Source: a bacterium (GTDB lineage Bacteria > Bacillota > Clostridia > Oscillospirales > Acutalibacteraceae). From it: 16,755 bases of DNA. This document shows, piece after piece, positions 13,858 to 16,755 of the stretch. The notes under the pieces are model-generated. The model saw only the letters and a program-made list of their open reading frames with translations. It was not told where the DNA came from and did no database searches. Position numbers and translations under genes: made by a program. The stretch is from positions 1-16,755 of the forward strand of contig JAHLBL010000013.1 of the NCBI GenBank assembly GCA_020625635.1, in the 5' to 3' direction. The first letter of the stretch is position 1; every line of letters begins with the position of its first letter.

Positions 13858-14097
13858 TTGCGTAATATTTCTACGTCCCCCGACAATATAATACACGGAA
13901 AATGCTCCCTTTTTGCGTGCCGATGCTGCCGTAAAAAGTACGGCTGGGAGCATCAGCGGTGGTGTGAGCTCAGCTCCGTTACGGAGCCCGCCTGCGAGGA
14001 ATGCCGATATTACAGCGGACATAACGGCAGGTGCGCGCACCCTGCTAAAAAAATTAGGAAGGAATTACCGTATGAAAAAGCTGAATGTACGTTTTGA
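13858..14097 (+). CDS. Small Cys-rich hypothetical protein, translationally coupled to LytTR gene
   Basis: This 79-residue ORF begins at TTG 13858, seven bases after AAAGGAGA (13843-13850). It has nine cysteines, with clusters CRCC (near residue 22) and CEECRYY...GRCAHP (near residues 46-60). The latter is a CxxC...C..H pattern typical of small zinc or iron-binding modules. Codon use (C/G-ending third positions) resembles neighbouring real genes. Its last 26 bases overlap the LytTR gene in another frame, and the LytTR Shine-Dalgarno lies inside it, so the two are likely coupled. I do not recognise the family. It could be a metal-binding partner or sensor for the regulator (inference). Confidence 0.6.
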   Translation: MRNISTSPDNIIHGKCSLFACRCCRKKYGWEHQRWCELSSVTEPACEECRYYSGHNGRCAHPAKKIRKELPYEKAECTF

Positions 14098-14602
14098 GCG
14101 CGATAAAGAATCGGATGATATCGATATAGTTATCCGCGCGAGTGAACGTGACGAGCAGCTCGAAGCGCTCCTTAGAAGCTTATCTGTGACCGATAACCCG
14201 ACGCTTACCCTGCTCGATAAAAACAACTGCTCCTTCGTTGTTGATGAAAAGGATATAGTATTTATATCCGCCGACGGCAAGCAGGTCAGCGTTACCGCGG
14301 TGAACGGTATTTATTACGCCAGGCTCTCGCTCCAGAGTATGGAGGAAGCCCTGAGCCGAAGCTTTCTGAGGGTATCGCGTTTTGAGATAATCAATCTTAA
14401 AATGGTAAAAAAGTACGACTTCACTATCGGAGGAACGCTTCGTATTGAGTTTGTGAACGGAATGGAGACGCGGAATTCACCGTTACATACACAAGAAACG
14501 CGACAGAACCTACCGCTCCGTCGGAGCCTGCCGAGGAAATCGGCTCGAGCGAAGCTCCCAAGCTTAAAAGCGCGGTCTATGATCCCGAAAGCGGCAGCTT
14601 AA
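14072..14602 (+). CDS. LytTR DNA-binding domain regulator with aberrant C-terminus
   Basis: This 176-residue protein starts at the ATG at 14072, eight bases after AGGAAGGA (14056-14063). Residues about 30-133 form a LytTR domain: LTLLDKNNCSFVVDEKDIVFISADGKQV, SMEEALSRSFLRVSRFEIINLKMVKKYDFTIGGTLRIEFVNGMET in outline. It has no receiver domain, like the short LytTR proteins of Firmicutes that often pair with a DUF3021 membrane protein, which is absent here. After residue 133 the expected ending with a SRSYVP-like motif is missing. Instead a basic, low-complexity tail of 43 residues follows that is a shadow of a different coding frame. The gene is therefore probably a 3'-truncated fusion. DNA binding may be impaired or altered. 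Confidence 0.7.
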   Translation: MKKLNVRFERDKESDDIDIVIRASERDEQLEALLRSLSVTDNPTLTLLDKNNCSFVVDEKDIVFISADGKQVSVTAVNGIYYARLSLQSMEEALSRSFLRVSRFEIINLKMVKKYDFTIGGTLRIEFVNGMETRNSPLHTQETRQNLPLRRSLPRKSARAKLPSLKARSMIPKAAA

Positions 14603-14777
14603 AAGCTGAATTTACGACCAAGGACGTTGATTCACGTTATTTCGAGGCTTTTCTTCGGCGTTCGCCGAAACGGGCATAACCAAAATGGACACAGCCGCAG
14701 CGGCGATTAAGATGATTGAAATAAGTTTCTTCTTTTTCCTTGCTCATTTAAAAAAATGTTTTTTGGTGTTTCCGTAA
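14461..14777 (+). pseudogene. Frameshifted relic of an unidentified protein gene
   Basis: From 14461 another frame (codons from 14461) reads as convincing protein: NGDAEFTVTYTRN, a Pro/Glu/Ser/Ala linker, then KSAVYDPESGSLKAEFTTKD and DSRYFEAF, stopping at 14677-14679. Around 14650 the frame two bases ahead becomes coherent (SSAFAETGITKMDTAAAA, then IKMIE) and stays open to a stop at 14775-14777. Restoring one T in the T-run at about 14649-14652 joins both into one frame. There is no start codon with a ribosome site, so this is a 3' fragment of a gene fused behind the LytTR domain. The family was not recognised. Bases after about 14718 look non-coding. Confidence 0.55.
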
Positions 14778-14808
14778 TAGTTGTGTATCGAAACGCGGAA
14801 AAAGTTTC

Positions 14809-14831
14809 AAATAAAAAAATTATTTTTATTT
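14809..14831. repeat. A/T-only palindrome at the methyltransferase stop codon
   Basis: AAATAAAAA (14809-14817), loop AATTA and TTTTTATTT (14823-14831) form a perfect 9-bp inverted repeat spanning the leftward gene's stop codon. Beside it GAAAC (14790-14794) and GTTTC (14804-14808) form a short hairpin. No GC-rich terminator was found here for either direction. Confidence 0.45.
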
Positions 14832-16025
14832 TCTTTTTTGGGGATGTTTGGAAAGGCGTGCGGGGGCGTTCGCGGGCGCTTTTCTTGTCAGAAGCACGAC
14901 CGTCTCTATATGCTCCGTGTGGGGGAACATATCCACGGGCTGGATCTTCCTTACCTTATAATTATTCTTTGAAAGAAATAAAAGATCTCGCGCGAGCGTT
15001 TCGGGATTGCAGGAGATGTAAACTATCCGTGAGGGGGAGAGGCGCACTACCGATTTAAGGAACTTCACGTCGCTTCCCGCTCTCGGCGGATCCATTATAA
15101 CGACGTCGGCTTTAAGCCCCTGCTCTGCTATGCCGACCATATACTCTCCCGCGTCCGCGCAGACGAAGTCTATGTTCCCGACGCTGTTCAGCCTTGCGTT
15201 GCGTTTGGCGTCCTTTATGGCGTCGCGGTTGAGCTCAACGCCGATAACGCGTCCCGCGTTCTTCGAGGCGATTATTCCGATTGTGCCCGTGCCGCAGTAG
15301 GCGTCGATAACGATCTCGTCGTCCCTTATCGCGGCGAACTCCATAGCCTTGCCGTAGAGTATCTCCGTCTGGACGGGGTTTATCTGGTAAAACGCCTTGG
15401 GCGATATCGTGAACGTAAAGCCGCAGAGCTGTTCGCTTATAACTCCGCTGCCGTAGAGCACAATGCTCTTTTCGCCGAGCACAAGGCTCGTGCGTCGGCT
15501 GTTGATGTTCTGCACTATCGTTGTGATTTCGGGATGACGGCTGAGCAGCGCGTTTATAAAGCTGCGCCGTGATCTGAACTCCTCGCTGCCCGTCACGAGC
15601 ACGACCATTATCTCTCCGCTGGAGAAGCCGCGCTTTACGAGAACGTGGCGCAGGAAGCCCGTCATTTTTACGTCGTCAAAGGGCTTCAGCTTGAAGCTTT
15701 TCAACAGTCCGCGGATCGTGACGATTATCTCGTCGGCTTTTTTGTCCTCGATAAGACAGCTGTCGACGGGTACTATCCTGTGAGTCGAGCTCTGGTAAAC
15801 GCCCGAGATTATTCTGTTCTGTCGGTCTCTGCCGAACGCCGCCTGAACCTTGTTGCGGTAGTGGTAGGGGTTTTCCATACCGATAATGTCGTCAACGCGG
15901 TGGAAGCGTCCCACAAGCTTTACTACCTTTTTCATTTTGAATTCAAGCTGTTTGTCGTAGTTTAGATTCTGTATCTGGCAGCCTCCGCATTTTTTGTACA
16001 GAGGACATTTTATTTCATTGCTCAT
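14826..16025 (-). CDS. rlmD: 23S rRNA (uracil-5-)-methyltransferase, RumA/RlmD/TrmA family
   Basis: This 399-residue enzyme methylates C5 of a uracil in 23S rRNA using AdoMet. Four iron-sulfur cysteines are C7, C13, C16 (CPLYKKCGGC) and C90 (VDSC). The AdoMet loop is VIDAYCGTGTIGI; MDPPRAGS, the nucleophile C339 in YISCNPETLARDL, and HIETVVLL with the likely base E374 follow. The N-terminal TRAM RNA-binding domain of many homologues is absent; the protein begins directly at the Fe-S motif. After LLTRK a 17-residue basic, Ala/Pro-rich tail is added. GAGGT (16031-16035, leftward) precedes the ATG. Clostridia often have more than one paralogue, so the exact target base is uncertain. Confidence 0.9.
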   Translation of the reverse strand: MSNEIKCPLYKKCGGCQIQNLNYDKQLEFKMKKVVKLVGRFHRVDDIIGMENPYHYRNKVQAAFGRDRQNRIISGVYQSSTHRIVPVDSCLIEDKKADEIIVTIRGLLKSFKLKPFDDVKMTGFLRHVLVKRGFSSGEIMVVLVTGSEEFRSRRSFINALLSRHPEITTIVQNINSRRTSLVLGEKSIVLYGSGVISEQLCGFTFTISPKAFYQINPVQTEILYGKAMEFAAIRDDEIVIDAYCGTGTIGIIASKNAGRVIGVELNRDAIKDAKRNARLNSVGNIDFVCADAGEYMVGIAEQGLKADVVIMDPPRAGSDVKFLKSVVRLSPSRIVYISCNPETLARDLLFLSKNNYKVRKIQPVDMFPHTEHIETVVLLTRKAPANAPARLSKHPQKRK

Positions 16026-16046
16026 ATCTGACCTCGCTTTTAAGCA

Positions 16047-16076
16047 ATTTTATCACATATGAGTGTATGATGACAA
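16047..16076 (-). promoter_or_regulatory. Promoter of the rRNA methyltransferase gene
   Basis: Leftward TTGTCA (16076-16071), an 18-base spacer and TAAAAT (16052-16047) form a reasonable SigA promoter whose start would lie about 15 bases before the ATG. Confidence 0.6.
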
Positions 16077-16094
16077 TAAATAATCGTAAAAAAC

Positions 16095-16123
16095 TTGATT
16101 TATTTTTTCAAATGTACTACAAT
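16095..16123 (+). promoter_or_regulatory. Promoter of ilvA
   Basis: TTGATT (16095-16100), 17 bases and TACAAT (16118-16123) form a SigA-type promoter about 20 bases before the ilvA start. The leader is too short for a T-box or attenuator. Confidence 0.65.
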
Positions 16124-16150
16124 GTACGGGTATGAGAAAGGTTGATGAAA

Positions 16151-16755
16151 ATGTTAACTCTTGATAAAATCTATCACGCGTCAAAGGTTCTCAGGGATGT
16201 TATCCATCCCACAACTATCGTGAGAGCCTCCGCGATCGACGTTGACTGCGAGCTTTACCTCAAGCCCGAGTGTCTCCAGCTTACGGGTTCGTTCAAGCTC
16301 AGGGGCTCAGGTTACAAGATCTCACAGCTCACCGACGAGGAAAAGCAGAGGGGCGTTATCGCCTGCTCAGCGGGCAACCACGCTCAGGGCGTTGCGCTTG
16401 CTGCCACAAAGTACGGAATAAAGTCGCTTATTTGTCTGCCCGACGGCGCGCCTATCTCCAAGGTCGAGGCTACGAAGGGCTTCGGAGCCGAGGTGTGTAT
16501 GGTACCGGGTGTGTACGACGACGCCTACGCTGAGGCGTGCAGGCTCCGTGACGAGCACAATTATACATTTATCCACCCGTTCGACGACGAGAACGTCATC
16601 GCGGGACAGGGCACGATAGGTCTCGAGATCATGAACGAGATGAACGACGTCGACGCGGTCATATGCGCTATCGGCGGCGGCGGACTTATTTCGGGCGTTG
16701 CCTGCGCTATAAAGCACCTCAATCCTAACGTAAAGGTCTACGGCGTACAGGCTGA
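16151..16755 (+). CDS. ilvA: Threonine ammonia-lyase (dehydratase), 3' truncated by window end
   Basis: About 201 N-terminal residues of a fold-type II PLP enzyme are visible, reading off the right edge. The PLP lysine K49 is in TGSFKLRGSGYK. The SAGNHAQG phosphate/substrate loop (73-80), LPDGAPISKVEATKGFGAEV, HPFDDENVIAGQGT and the glycine-rich GGGGLISG are as in threonine dehydratases. The reaction, threonine to 2-oxobutanoate and ammonia, starts isoleucine synthesis or is catabolic. The C-terminal part that would show an ACT domain is outside. MLTLDKIY at 16151 is the usual N-terminus and is 10 bases from AAAGG (16136-16140); an ATG two codons earlier (16145) is an alternative. Confidence 0.92.
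   Translation, partial: MLTLDKIYHASKVLRDVIHPTTIVRASAIDVDCELYLKPECLQLTGSFKLRGSGYKISQLTDEEKQRGVIACSAGNHAQGVALAATKYGIKSLICLPDGAPISKVEATKGFGAEVCMVPGVYDDAYAEACRLRDEHNYTFIHPFDDENVIAGQGTIGLEIMNEMNDVDAVICAIGGGGLISGVACAIKHLNPNVKVYGVQA

Noticed and set aside
14756..15058. Rightward 100-codon ORF after the relic gene
   Set aside because: It runs mostly opposite the conserved 3' half of the rRNA methyltransferase and has no ribosome site or family likeness.
16124..16150. T-box or leader-peptide attenuator ahead of ilvA
   Set aside because: The predicted leader is only about 20 bases, too short for either.
1..16755. CRISPR array, tRNA/rRNA genes, IS elements or prophage
   Set aside because: No regularly spaced direct repeats, cloverleaf-like segments, transposase or phage motifs were seen in either strand.

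Overview
The window is about 50% GC chromosome from a low-GC-lineage Gram-positive, most likely a gut Clostridia of the Oscillospiraceae/Ruminococcus type. This inference rests on the gene order at the left (zinc metallopeptidase, rsmB, rlmN, PP2C phosphatase, PASTA kinase, rsgA, thiN), the strong AGGAGG-like ribosome binding sites, the zinc-ribbon PASTA kinase-like protein, and TTG starts behind good Shine-Dalgarno sites. Genes are tightly packed. No tRNA, rRNA, CRISPR array, transposase or phage gene was seen.

Positions 1-7289 look like one rightward operon, cut off at its 5' end. It holds a YugP-like membrane zinc protease (partial), RsmB and RlmN (rRNA base methylation), a PP2C Ser/Thr phosphatase with its PASTA-domain Ser/Thr kinase, the ribosome-assembly GTPase RsgA and thiamine pyrophosphokinase ThiN. 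Gaps are 1-15 bases, or an overlap. It combines ribosome maturation with cell-wall-sensing reversible phosphorylation. The rpe gene often found between rsgA and thiN is absent.

Positions 7290-9180 hold a palindrome-rich leader, a clear extended -10 promoter and a single membrane protein with a zinc ribbon, a kinase fold lacking all three catalytic residues, one membrane segment and two PASTA domains. It is a predicted PASTA pseudokinase next to the active kinase/phosphatase pair, and the most interesting gene here.

Positions 9181-12450 hold a leftward XRE-type regulator divergent from a histidine-phosphatase gene, then leuB (behind a Rex-like palindrome) and a CpsB/YwqE-type PHP phosphatase. 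Positions 12410-12622 hold two hairpin terminators flanking an unusual pair of interleaved inverted repeats. Positions 12623-13621 are a leftward pair: a DUF3267 membrane zincin-like protein and a PaaI-like thioesterase.

Positions 13622-14825 are a small regulatory locus: a LytTR-type direct-repeat operator, a promoter, a Cys-rich small ORF coupled to a LytTR-domain regulator whose C-terminus is abnormal, and a frameshifted relic of another gene. Positions 14826-16755 hold a leftward RumA/RlmD-like rRNA uracil methyltransferase divergent from the start of ilvA (threonine dehydratase), which runs off the right edge.
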